Positions 1-8,250 of a stretch of 21,024 bases of DNA are shown here, piece by piece (the first letter of the stretch is position 1; each line of letters starts with the position of its first letter). The notes under the pieces were generated by a model. That model was not told the DNA's origin. It searched no databases and was given only the letters and a program-made list of their open reading frames with translations. The translations under genes were made by a program, and so were the position numbers. The DNA comes from an uncultured Bacillota bacterium (GTDB taxonomy: Bacteria > Bacillota_I > Bacilli_A > RF39 > UBA660): assembly GCA_958428295.1 (NCBI GenBank), contig CAUAFL010000015.1:1-21024 (forward strand), written 5' to 3'.

Positions 1-857
1 GAAACTGGTATCACTTTGGACAGTTATCAGGTCAACTAAAGAGAGGTTGGAGTGCCACCACCGATTGGAAATACTACTATTCTAATGCTGAAGGAGTGAT
101 TCAAACAGGATTGCAATATATTGATAATAATTGGTATCGATTCGATGACACAGGGATTCTACAAACAGGTTGGCAAACAATTGATGGTAAAGAATACTAT
201 TTTTACGCAGATGGAACGAAGGCACAATATGTAACAAAAATAGCGGGTACTCGTTATGAGTTTTCTGCGGAGGGAGTATTACAGCATCGGGATGTGAAGT
301 TAATTATTGATGTATCAGCACACCAAGAGAATATCGATTGGGATACTTTATGGAAAAGTGGAGAAATCGATGGAGTAATTTTACGTATTGCCGCTGGAGC
401 AGAAGTAGAAGATAAAATGCTTGCTTATAATATAGCTGCTGTAAAACGCTTAGCGATTCCCTATGGAATTTATATTTATAGTTATGCAGAAAACTATGAT
501 GAGGGAGTATTTTATGCTAATTTTACAAAAAATATAATTCAAAAGTACAACATGGAACCAACACTGGGTATTTATTTAGATTTAGAATCCAACTCTGTAA
601 CTAGTTATATGGGAGTAACTAATTATGAAGAAGTAGTAAAAGGCTATTTGTCTGTTCTTCCCGAAGCAAAAATTTACACTTATACGTATTATCAAAATAC
701 TGCTTTAAATTCAGCATATCTAAAATCTTATATTACCTGGATTGCAAATTATGATGTAAGCGATTGCCCAGGAAATTATAGAGGTTGGCAATACAGTTCA
801 AAAGAAAAAGTTTCGGGCATTATTGGTGACGTAGATATGAGTATTTTCTATTATTAG
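1..857 (+). CDS. Choline/cell-wall-binding GH25 muramidase (lysozyme-like), 5' end missing
   Basis: The reading frame is open from base 3, so the gene begins before the window; the GTG at 96 is only an internal valine codon. The first part (about bases 3-285) holds short aromatic- and glycine-rich repeats of the CW_binding_1 (choline-binding) type, with cores such as QTGLQYIDNNWYRF and QTGWQTIDGKEYYF. The rest is a GH25 domain: a DVSAHQ..IDW start near base 309, GVILRIAAG, the catalytic-type LDLE with Asp at 579 and Glu at 585, WIANY, and the closing WQYSS...GDVD. GH25 enzymes cut the MurNAc-GlcNAc bond of peptidoglycan, and the repeats would hold the enzyme on the wall, often on phosphocholine-bearing polymer. 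The first position after DVSxHQ is Glu rather than the more usual Gly. The signal peptide is not visible. A promoter follows the gene, so it is probably transcribed separately from the polysaccharide array. The family is secure; the ligand is inferred. Confidence 0.88.
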   Translation, partial: NWYHFGQLSGQLKRGWSATTDWKYYYSNAEGVIQTGLQYIDNNWYRFDDTGILQTGWQTIDGKEYYFYADGTKAQYVTKIAGTRYEFSAEGVLQHRDVKLIIDVSAHQENIDWDTLWKSGEIDGVILRIAAGAEVEDKMLAYNIAAVKRLAIPYGIYIYSYAENYDEGVFYANFTKNIIQKYNMEPTLGIYLDLESNSVTSYMGVTNYEEVVKGYLSVLPEAKIYTYTYYQNTALNSAYLKSYITWIANYDVSDCPGNYRGWQYSSKEKVSGIIGDVDMSIFYY

Positions 858-871
858 AGGACTTAGAAATA

Positions 872-898
872 TTGTTGTCAAATTAACTATGATATAAT
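872..898 (+). promoter_or_regulatory. Promoter of the polysaccharide array
   Basis: A perfect TATAAT at 893-898 is preceded by TG at 890-891, giving an extended -10. A weak -35 candidate, TTGTTG at 872-877, lies 15 bases upstream. TTGTCA at 875-880 is a better hexamer, but its 12-base spacing is too short. The start of the dehydrogenase gene is at 922, with AAGGAAGTG at 908-916 as its ribosome-binding site. A start of transcription near 905 would leave a very short leader. Confidence 0.65.
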
Positions 899-921
899 AT
901 AAAACATAAGGAAGTGGAACC

Positions 922-2214
922 ATGCAGAAACAAAATGAAAAAGACATAGTAGGAGTAGTTGGTTTAGGTTACGTTGGCATTCCTCTAGCTGTGGCGTTTG
1001 CCAAAAAGTTTAAAGTAATAGGTTATGACTTTAATGAAGTTAAAATAAATGAGTATTTAAAAGGAATTGATATTACAAAAGAGATGGGAAATCAGGCAAT
1101 AAAAGAAGCTAATATAGTATTTACTACAAATCCTCAACAACTAGCACAATGTGATTATATCATCGTTGCAGTGCCTACCCCAGTAGATCAGGAAAATAAT
1201 CCAGATACAAGCCCTTTAGAGTTATCCTCTAAGACAATAGGAGAAAACATGAAAAGAGGATGCATTGTCATTTATGAGTCGACGGTTTATCCAGGTCTTA
1301 CAGAGGAGATTTGTTTACCTATTCTAGAAGAAAGCTCTAAAATGAAATGTGGTCTCGATTTCAAAATTGCCTATTCTCCAGAACGAATAAATCCTGGTGA
1401 TAAAATCAACACTTTTGAAAAGATTACGAAAATTGTCTCTGGAATGGATGAAGAAACACTTGCCCTGGTAACGCAACTTTATACTAGCATACTAGAAAAT
1501 GGTGTGTATCAGGCAAGTTCTATCCGTGTTGCTGAGGCTGCTAAGGTTATCGAAAATACACAGCGTGATGTGAATATTGCTTTTATGAATGAATTGTCCA
1601 AAATCTTTCATACGATGGGGATTGATACAAGCGAGGTTTTAAAGGCGGCAGGAAGTAAATGGAACTTTCTAAAGTTTAATCCTGGTTTAGTAGGAGGCCA
1701 TTGTATTGGGGTAGATCCTTTCTATTTAATAAAAAAATCTGAAGAGATGGGTTATCAGCCTCAGCTTTTAAAAACTTGCCGAAAAATTAATGACAGTATG
1801 GGTCTTTACGTAGCTGATAGTGTGATGAAATACTTATTAGACAGAAAAATCATTTTTTCAACAGCGAAAGTTTTGGTGTATGGAATTTCTTTCAAAGAGA
1901 ATGTTTCTGATATACGAAACAGCAAAGTGATTGACATTGTAAAGCGCCTCCAAATGAGTGGTATTACAGTCATCGTCAAGGATTATATGGTAAATAAAGA
2001 CGAGGTTAGACAAGAACTGGGCATTGAAATAGATAATGATAATCAAGAAAAAGTAGATGTTATTGTATTTGCAGTTAATCATAAAAAGTATCGAGCATTA
2101 ACTATACCTCAACTTAAATCATCCTTTAAAGATCAACTTTCTATATTTGATATAAAAGCGGCTTTAAATAAGAATGAATTATTAAAACAGGGATTTTATT
2201 ATTGGAGTTTATAA
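922..2214 (+). CDS. UDP-N-acetylhexosamine/UDP-glucose 6-dehydrogenase (TviB/WecC-like)
   Basis: This 430-residue nucleotide-sugar dehydrogenase would oxidise C6 of a UDP-hexose or UDP-N-acetylhexosamine to the uronic acid in two NAD-dependent steps in the cytosol. The N-terminal Rossmann fold carries GLGYVG at residues 14-19. The family blocks follow: VPTPVD near 84-89, YESTVYPG near 118-125, SPERINPGDK at 152-161, the K208/N212 region, and GGHCIGVDPFYL with catalytic Cys261. A C-terminal UDP-binding domain starts near residue 310. The SPERINPGDK and GHCIGVDPFYL forms resemble the UDP-GlcNAc/UDP-ManNAc branch (TviB, CapL, WecC) more than classic UDP-glucose dehydrogenases, so a GlcNAcA- or ManNAcA-type product is the likelier one; this is inference. 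It is the only recognisable sugar-precursor gene at the head of the array, which suggests a charged residue in the polymer. Confidence 0.9.
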   Translation: MQKQNEKDIVGVVGLGYVGIPLAVAFAKKFKVIGYDFNEVKINEYLKGIDITKEMGNQAIKEANIVFTTNPQQLAQCDYIIVAVPTPVDQENNPDTSPLELSSKTIGENMKRGCIVIYESTVYPGLTEEICLPILEESSKMKCGLDFKIAYSPERINPGDKINTFEKITKIVSGMDEETLALVTQLYTSILENGVYQASSIRVAEAAKVIENTQRDVNIAFMNELSKIFHTMGIDTSEVLKAAGSKWNFLKFNPGLVGGHCIGVDPFYLIKKSEEMGYQPQLLKTCRKINDSMGLYVADSVMKYLLDRKIIFSTAKVLVYGISFKENVSDIRNSKVIDIVKRLQMSGITVIVKDYMVNKDEVRQELGIEIDNDNQEKVDVIVFAVNHKKYRALTIPQLKSSFKDQLSIFDIKAALNKNELLKQGFYYWSL

Positions 2215-2246
2215 AAAGAGCAGTTATGATAGGGGAATAATATACT

Positions 2247-3461
2247 ATGAAAAAAATATGTGTTTATACTTGTATTGTTGGAGATTATGATGTTTTAAAA
2301 GAAATAGCACCTCTTGTTTATGAACCGGAAATAGACTATTATTGTTTTACAACCAATAAAAATATTCTTTCTAAAACATGGAAGGTAATTTATATTGATA
2401 ATGAAAATTTAACAAATGTTTATTTAGCCAGAAAATATAAAATATTAGGCTGTGATTTACTGACAGCAAATTATGATATCAGTGTGTGGTTAGATGGAAC
2501 TTTTGAATTAAGACAAAAAATTACATCTTTTCTAACTAAAGAATGTGATATGACAAAGTATGACTTAGTAACTTTTAAACACAGTAAGAGAAAGTGCCTA
2601 TACCAAGAAGCAAAAGCCTGCATTCAACTGCGTAAAAGTGATCCTAATATGATAAAAAACCAAATTAGTTATTATAAAGAACAAGGTTATCCAGAAAATA
2701 ATGGATTAGCAGAAACTGGAATTATAGTACGAAATGTAAAAAGTGACAAAGTTAAAAAATTTACAGAGGCGTGGTTTGCTCAATTGTTAAAATTTAGCCC
2801 TCGTGATCAACTCAGTTTTTCTTTTTGCTTGTATAACAATTCTCTGAATGTTTATTTATTACCTTATTCTATTTATGATAACCCCTATTTTCTATATGAA
2901 AGTCATGCCAATGACTCTTTATCCCTAAGATCTTATCGCGTATATTTTGACAACTATGATGACTATACAGACGAACATGATTTTTCTTCGGACTTTGAAG
3001 TAAAAGATGATCAATATTTGATTAACCTAACAGTTCCCTGTGATTGTTCCAAAACCGTTATTGAATTACCACATATTGCGTTTTTATATTTAAAAAAAAT
3101 TTTTCTTAATGGGAGTTACTATGATAAGAAAATCACCTATTTTAATTATCTACCCTGTAAGGAGGATATTTTATTCTATAACCGAAGTGGAGGTATGGAA
3201 ATTTATGAACAATTTAAAAAAGGTGATACCTTTACCTTTTCATTAGAAATGAAAGCCTTATCTAATAAAGAATTAAGCTGCTGCCTAGAAAAAATTTATG
3301 AGGATATGACAAAAACAAACGAGACTCTAAAATTATTACAACAGGAAAACAGCTACTTAAAGGATAAAAATAAAGAGCTAAACACCATGATAACAGACAT
3401 TACTTCTAGTAAAAGTTGGAAATTTATTCGATCATTTGATAAGATAAGAAGTAGAAAGTGA
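2247..3461 (+). CDS. DUF616/TOD1-like glycosyltransferase with accessory domain and coiled coil
   Basis: This is a 404-residue cytoplasmic protein with no membrane segments. Residues 1-215 look like the DUF616 (TOD1/MUCI70-type) GT-A-like domain: YTCIVGDYD near 7-14, ARKYKI at 61-66, WLDGTFEL at 81-88 supplying a metal-site-like Asp83, a KRKCLYQEAKAC block at 114-125, and SPRDQLSFSF at 184-193. Residues about 229-337 form a beta-rich domain of the sort attached to rhamnan and O-antigen glycosyltransferases. Residues about 340-385 are heptad-like and charged, a likely coiled coil, followed by SSKSWKFIRSF, a tail often seen at the ends of polysaccharide glycosyltransferases. The AGGGG ribosome-binding site lies 11 bases before the ATG, a little far. 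The donor and acceptor sugars cannot be read from the sequence. Confidence 0.7.
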   Translation: MKKICVYTCIVGDYDVLKEIAPLVYEPEIDYYCFTTNKNILSKTWKVIYIDNENLTNVYLARKYKILGCDLLTANYDISVWLDGTFELRQKITSFLTKECDMTKYDLVTFKHSKRKCLYQEAKACIQLRKSDPNMIKNQISYYKEQGYPENNGLAETGIIVRNVKSDKVKKFTEAWFAQLLKFSPRDQLSFSFCLYNNSLNVYLLPYSIYDNPYFLYESHANDSLSLRSYRVYFDNYDDYTDEHDFSSDFEVKDDQYLINLTVPCDCSKTVIELPHIAFLYLKKIFLNGSYYDKKITYFNYLPCKEDILFYNRSGGMEIYEQFKKGDTFTFSLEMKALSNKELSCCLEKIYEDMTKTNETLKLLQQENSYLKDKNKELNTMITDITSSKSWKFIRSFDKIRSRK

Positions 3462-3475
3462 AAGGAAATTACAAT

Positions 3476-5353
3476 ATGGATTTTAATATTGATGAATATA
3501 AAATTAACAACAATAAACTTTATTTAAATGGTTGGGCTCATTTTGATAATTATCAAATAAAGGTTGTTTCCGGGGAGGAAACAAAGTACATTGATCACTT
3601 TTTTTCACGATATGATATTTGTATGACATTTCATGAAAAAATTCAAGATAATTCCTATGGCTTTAAAGAAGAATTAACATTTTCTAAAAAACTTAAGAAA
3701 GTGAAAATTTATTTAATACAGCATGAAAAGGAAGTTTTATTGCTAAACTTGGATAATCGAAAGGTCATCATTATTCTAAAAAAAGTTAGAAAAACTTTGG
3801 GGAAAGTAAAACGAGGTCTAGGTTTTTTATGGAAAGAATATCACTTTTTAGTTCCTCCTACAATGATGAAAAAATATTTAGGAATGGTTTTCAAAAAGAA
3901 ACCAAACATAGAATTATATAATCCAGAAATAATAAGTGAATATAACATATGGTTAAAGAAACAATCATTATCCCAAGATAATGAAACCAACAAAATGACT
4001 TTTATTAGTAATCATGATTATGGTAACCATAGTCTTGTTGTAACTCCCAAAACAAACTTTGGGAAAGCCATCGCTAAAGTTAAAACAGATTATGTTTGTC
4101 TTATAGATGGTAAAGTTGATCTTCTTCCTGGTTTTTTTAGTGAAATCAATCAACTCTTAAATAAAGAGTATGATCTTATTTATTTTGATAATGATATGGT
4201 AATCAATGGAACCTTTTGTAAGCCTAATTTAAAGCCTGAATGGGCACCAGATACATTGCTAGGGGTGAATTATATTGGGCATTGTTATGTCATTAAAACA
4301 TCCTTATTAAAACAGTTAGCTCCCTCTAATTTTGATTTGTATGCCCTGTTATTAAAGTTAATTGATCGCCAAAGTAATATTTTTCACTTAGCTAAAGTGT
4401 TATATCACGATTATAATGAGTTAAAAAATGAGCAAGTACTAGTTAAAAAATATTTAAAAGAACATAACCTTTCAGCAACCGTAGTTAAAAATCCAGATAG
4501 TATTAGTAATACCGTAGTATATCAAACAGGAACCAAGGATCTTATTTCTATTATTATTCCAACCAAAGATCATGCAGATATTTTAGAACAGTGTCTAATA
4601 TCTATTTATGAAAAAACAACCTATAAAAATTATGAAATCATTGTTATTGATAATAATAGTGAAGAAGCAGAAACTTTTACCTTATTAAAAAAATATAGTA
4701 AAAAGAAAAATTTTCGTTTTAAACGTATAGAATGTGAATTCAACTACTCCTATTTAAATAATGAAGGAAGTAAATTAGCAAAAGGAGAATATCTTCTTTT
4801 ACTGAATAATGATATAGAAGTGATAACCCCACAGTGGCTTGAGCTCATGTTAGGTTATGCTCAAAGAAATCATGTTGGGGCTGTCGGGGCAAAGCTCCTA
4901 TTTCCTGATGATACGATTCAACATGCTGGAATTATCATGGGAAAAGGTGGCTTGGCAGGGCATGCTTATTATGGTAAAAAACGTCAAACAATATCTTCCT
5001 TATATGAACTTAAGATACCTTACAATGTAAGCGCTTGTACGGCTGCTTGTCTTATGTTTTCTAAGAAAAAATTTGAACAAGTAGGGGGCTTAGAAGAAAC
5101 ATTAAAAGTTGCCTTTAATGATGTAGACTTTAATTTAAAGCTAAAAAAAGAAGGGTATTATAATATTTTCCTTCCCAATGTTGAATTATACCACTATGAA
5201 TCTAAATCAAGAGGACTTGATACAACAAGTGAAAAACAAAAAAGATTTGTTCAGGAATGGTCTTTTATATCTGAAAAATGGTCAAAAGAAATTGCTCACG
5301 ATCCTTTTTATAATGACAATTATAGTAAAAATGAAGACTACATGTTAAAATAG
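3476..5353 (+). CDS. GT2 polysaccharide glycosyltransferase with a degenerate first GT2 half
   Basis: I place the start at ATG 3476, with AAGGAA at 3462-3467 eight bases upstream, rather than at the GTG at 3458, which overlaps the previous stop. The product is 625 residues. Residues 1-90 form an accessory domain with the pattern LNGWAHF...RYDICMTF...YGF. Residues about 195-300 match the second half of a GT2 fold (DYVCLIDGKVDLLPG, DLIYFDND, LKPEWAPDTLLGVNYIG), but the usual acidic DxDD cluster is replaced by DGKVD and the nucleotide-binding start is missing. Residues about 357-590 are a complete GT2 domain: ISIIIPTKDH, VIDNNS, LLLLNNDIEV, QHAGIIMG and AFNDVDFNLKL. The enzyme probably adds a sugar to the lipid-linked chain on the cytoplasmic face. 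Tandem-GT2 O-antigen enzymes are the model; here only the second half looks active. Confidence 0.8.
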   Translation: MDFNIDEYKINNNKLYLNGWAHFDNYQIKVVSGEETKYIDHFFSRYDICMTFHEKIQDNSYGFKEELTFSKKLKKVKIYLIQHEKEVLLLNLDNRKVIIILKKVRKTLGKVKRGLGFLWKEYHFLVPPTMMKKYLGMVFKKKPNIELYNPEIISEYNIWLKKQSLSQDNETNKMTFISNHDYGNHSLVVTPKTNFGKAIAKVKTDYVCLIDGKVDLLPGFFSEINQLLNKEYDLIYFDNDMVINGTFCKPNLKPEWAPDTLLGVNYIGHCYVIKTSLLKQLAPSNFDLYALLLKLIDRQSNIFHLAKVLYHDYNELKNEQVLVKKYLKEHNLSATVVKNPDSISNTVVYQTGTKDLISIIIPTKDHADILEQCLISIYEKTTYKNYEIIVIDNNSEEAETFTLLKKYSKKKNFRFKRIECEFNYSYLNNEGSKLAKGEYLLLLNNDIEVITPQWLELMLGYAQRNHVGAVGAKLLFPDDTIQHAGIIMGKGGLAGHAYYGKKRQTISSLYELKIPYNVSACTAACLMFSKKKFEQVGGLEETLKVAFNDVDFNLKLKKEGYYNIFLPNVELYHYESKSRGLDTTSEKQKRFVQEWSFISEKWSKEIAHDPFYNDNYSKNEDYMLK

Positions 5354-5372
5354 AAGAAATGGAAGTGAAAAA

Positions 5373-7490
5373 ATGCAAAAAGGTGAAAAACTAAATATCT
5401 ATGAAGAAACCTATCCCAAAGTGACAGATTCTATAAAAAAAGTATCGGTCATTATCCCTAATTATAATTATCAGGATTATATTATTGAGAGAATTGACTC
5501 TGTTTTAAAACAAACCTATCCTATTCATGAATTAATTATATTAGATGATAAATCAACAGATAAGAGTGTTGAAGTTATTAAAAAGAAAATAAAAGAGATA
5601 AAGAACATTCCTGTTAATTTGATCGTCAATCAAAGAAATAGTGGTTGTGTTTTTAAACAGTGGAAAAAAGGTATTAAGGAAGTTACGGGTGATTACTTCT
5701 GGATTGCTGAAGCCGATGATAGCAGTGATCCGCGTTTCCTAGAAACTGTTATGAAGGGGTTTGAACAAGACTCTGTTGTCTTGTCCTATACAGAATCAGC
5801 ACGTATGGATGAGAATAACATCATTACTCATAATAATTCTCAGGATTTATATAATATTTACGATACAGATCGTTGGGACAGTCCTTATATCAATAAAGGT
5901 GAGGATGAAATTAAAGAATATTTGAGTATCACTAATACCATTTTAAATGTTTCCAGTGTTGTTTGGAAAAAAAATAACTATGATAAAATCCTGGAAGAAG
6001 CTAAAAATTTCGTTGTCGCAGGAGATTGGTTTATTTATTACAAGGTTTTAGAAATGGGTGATATTGCATTTTCTCCCAAAGCATATAACTACTTTAGAAA
6101 ACACAGCAAGTCTGTTTCGACGGTTGTCAAAGCTGATCTTGAATATAAAGAAATTTGCATGTTACAAGAAGAAATTGCCGCTAAATATCAACTTTCTATG
6201 GATACTTACAAAGCTCAAAGAAGAAGGCGTCACTATATGGACCAGGCCGTGTCAAAAGAGGCTAGAAAAAAACGTCTTGCTTGGGTTATTCCACATCCTG
6301 GAAAAGGTTCAGGCGGTCACCGAACAATCATCCAAAATATTAATGCTTTAATTAAAGCTGGTTATGAATGCGATATTTATGTGGAAGAAGACTATTTGTC
6401 AACAGATCAAATGGTGGCGGATAAAATTGACAGTTATTATGAAAAGTGTGCCGCAAATGTTTATGTCGGAATTATATTACGTCAGGAATATGATATGATT
6501 TTTGCGACTGGCTGGACCACAGTTGATTTTGTAAAAAAATTAAAATGCGCTAACAAGGCTTATTTTATTCAAGATTATGAGCCATGGTTTTTACCGATGG
6601 GAGACGGTTATATTAAAACAGAAAATTCTTATCGCTTAGGTTATCACCCAATTACCATTGGTAAATGGTTATCTCATAAAATGATTCACGATTTTGGTCT
6701 TAATTCCCAATATTTTGACTTTTGTGCTGATTTAAATGTATATAAACCATTAAAAGATATACCAAAAGAAAATGCAATTTGTTATATTTATCAACCAGAA
6801 AAACCACGTCGTTGTGATGAGATTGGTCTAAAAGCATTAAAACTTGTCAAAGAACTACGAAAAGATGTGAAAATTTATTTATATGGGTCTAATACTAAAA
6901 ATCCTGTCGATTTTGATGCAGAGCGTTTGGGTATTATCCCCATTGAAAAGTGTAATGAGTTATATAATAAATGTAAATTAGGATTTTGTATTAGTGCATC
7001 CAATCCTTCCCGTATTCCATTTGAAATGATGGCAGCAGGACTACCGGTTGTAGAAATTTATAAAGAAAATAATTTATATGATTTTCCAGAAGGGGGAGTA
7101 AAGTTAGCAGAACCTTCCCCAGAAGCAATTGCTAGTACTATTTTAGAGCTCTTAGAGAATGATAAAGAATTAGCAAAAATGTCCAAAATCGGTCAAACAT
7201 ATATGAAGGATTATCCATTAGAAAAAGGCTTTGAACAGTTTGTTGGAGCTGTTAATCGCTTGTTTGAGAGTACTGCTAAAATTGAAACAAAAATTACCTT
7301 ATCTTATACGAAAGAGCCCTCAAAGGCAACAAAAGAAGTAGAAACAAAAGCGGGAGAAATTTTGGACATTAATAATCAAATTGCATCAGGTGGTCCAACT
7401 AGAAGAAAACTACGCCGCGCTAAACGAAAATGTAAAAATTTAATGCAAGCGATTTGTTATAAAATGATTCGCTGGATTGAAAAAATATAG
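5373..7490 (+). CDS. Bifunctional glycosyltransferase: GT2 domain fused to WsaF-like GT4 domain
   Basis: The 705-residue protein has two catalytic modules. Residues about 24-250 are a GT-A fold GT2: VSVIIPNYNYQDYI, ILDDKSTD at 56-63, a DxD-like EADDS at 113-117, and AGDWFIY at 216-222. A basic linker, with RRRR at 283-286, leads to residues about 301-635, which resemble WsaF-type rhamnosyltransferases: WVIPHPGKGSGGHRT at 304-318, YFIQDYEPWF at 397-406, and SNPSRIPFEMMAAGLPVVE at 543-561 with the GT4-like acidic residue. The last 35 residues are strongly basic and end in a hydrophobic, amphipathic helix that may touch the membrane. Two linkages could be made by one chain. WsaF-like domains are known as rhamnosyltransferases, but no dTDP-rhamnose genes are in the window, so the donor is uncertain. 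Confidence 0.8.
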   Translation: MQKGEKLNIYEETYPKVTDSIKKVSVIIPNYNYQDYIIERIDSVLKQTYPIHELIILDDKSTDKSVEVIKKKIKEIKNIPVNLIVNQRNSGCVFKQWKKGIKEVTGDYFWIAEADDSSDPRFLETVMKGFEQDSVVLSYTESARMDENNIITHNNSQDLYNIYDTDRWDSPYINKGEDEIKEYLSITNTILNVSSVVWKKNNYDKILEEAKNFVVAGDWFIYYKVLEMGDIAFSPKAYNYFRKHSKSVSTVVKADLEYKEICMLQEEIAAKYQLSMDTYKAQRRRRHYMDQAVSKEARKKRLAWVIPHPGKGSGGHRTIIQNINALIKAGYECDIYVEEDYLSTDQMVADKIDSYYEKCAANVYVGIILRQEYDMIFATGWTTVDFVKKLKCANKAYFIQDYEPWFLPMGDGYIKTENSYRLGYHPITIGKWLSHKMIHDFGLNSQYFDFCADLNVYKPLKDIPKENAICYIYQPEKPRRCDEIGLKALKLVKELRKDVKIYLYGSNTKNPVDFDAERLGIIPIEKCNELYNKCKLGFCISASNPSRIPFEMMAAGLPVVEIYKENNLYDFPEGGVKLAEPSPEAIASTILELLENDKELAKMSKIGQTYMKDYPLEKGFEQFVGAVNRLFESTAKIETKITLSYTKEPSKATKEVETKAGEILDINNQIASGGPTRRKLRRAKRKCKNLMQAICYKMIRWIEKI

Positions 7491-7503
7491 AAAGAGGTGA
7501 CTT

Positions 7504-8244
7504 ATGAAAAAGTCTGATAATCTCGCTATTAAAGTGGAAGACATGACAAAAGAGTTTAAACTTTTTTATGATAAACCAAGTACTCTCAAAGAGCGGCTTG
7601 TCTTTTGGAATCATAAAAAGGCTGCTAGTAGGATGGTATTGAAGAATATAAATCTAGAAATAAAAAAAGGAGAGACCGTAGCTTTAATTGGTGTCAATGG
7701 TAGTGGAAAAAGTACTCTTTTAAAGTTGATGACTAAAATTATTTATCCCACAAGGGGAAAAATCATTACTAATGGAAAATTAACATCACTTTTAGAACTA
7801 GGAGCTGGATTTCATCCAGATTTTACAGGACGAGAAAATATTTATTTTAATGCCTCGATCTTTGGTTTAACCAAAGGAGAAATTGAAAAGAGAATCGAGC
7901 AAATTATTGCTTTTTCGGAATTAGGCGAATTTATCGATAGTCCCGTACGCACTTATTCATCTGGAATGTATATGCGACTTGCATTCTCAGTTGCTATTAA
8001 TGTAGATGCTGACATTTTACTAATTGATGAAATTTTAGCCGTAGGGGATCAACATTTTCAAGATAAATGCTTTGAAAAGTTGGAAGAGCTTAAAAACAGT
8101 GATAAAACAATTGTGATCGTCAGTCATAGTTTAGGTTCTATTAAAAAACTTTGTGATCGTGCTATTTGGATTTACGATGGAAAAGTAAGAATGGATGGAA
8201 AAACTGATAAAGTGGTAGATGAGTATTTGAAAGTTTGTGGGTGA
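7504..8244 (+). CDS. Polysaccharide ABC exporter ATPase (Wzt/TagH/RgpD family)
   Basis: This is a 246-residue nucleotide-binding subunit that would pair with the permease that follows. Walker A is GVNGSGKS at 63-70, the signature is YSSGM at 151-155, Walker B is ILLIDEI at 171-177, and the switch His is H208. The GKLTSLLELGAGFHPDFTGREN block at about 91-112 is characteristic of the O-antigen/teichoic-acid exporter group. The protein ends just after the nucleotide-binding domain. It has no C-terminal carbohydrate-binding domain of the Wzt-O9a kind, so polymer length is probably not sensed through a capped end. The start has GAGGTGA a few bases upstream. The ATPase precedes the permease, the reverse of the rgpC/rgpD order in streptococci. 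Confidence 0.93.
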   Translation: MKKSDNLAIKVEDMTKEFKLFYDKPSTLKERLVFWNHKKAASRMVLKNINLEIKKGETVALIGVNGSGKSTLLKLMTKIIYPTRGKIITNGKLTSLLELGAGFHPDFTGRENIYFNASIFGLTKGEIEKRIEQIIAFSELGEFIDSPVRTYSSGMYMRLAFSVAINVDADILLIDEILAVGDQHFQDKCFEKLEELKNSDKTIVIVSHSLGSIKKLCDRAIWIYDGKVRMDGKTDKVVDEYLKVCG

Positions 8245-8250
8245 TAAAAA

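Noticed and set aside
96..98. GTG as start of the GH25 protein
   Set aside because: Cell-wall-binding repeats continue upstream in frame to base 3 without a stop, so the true start is outside the window.
1858..2082. Minus-strand ORF inside the dehydrogenase gene
   Set aside because: It is wholly inside a strongly conserved gene, has no homology-like motifs, and follows from AT-rich antisense sequence. The same holds for minus-strand ORFs at 3968-4153, 7420-7614, 10696-10956, 12941-13129, 13098-13325 and 20027-20368.
3458..3460. GTG start for the GT2 at 3476
   Set aside because: ATG 3476 has AAGGAA at proper spacing, whereas the GTG has no ribosome-binding site of its own and overlaps the previous stop.
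6058..6351. Second + strand ORF inside the GT2/WsaF-like gene
   Set aside because: It overlaps a conserved coding region in another frame and has no ribosome-binding site or recognisable motif.
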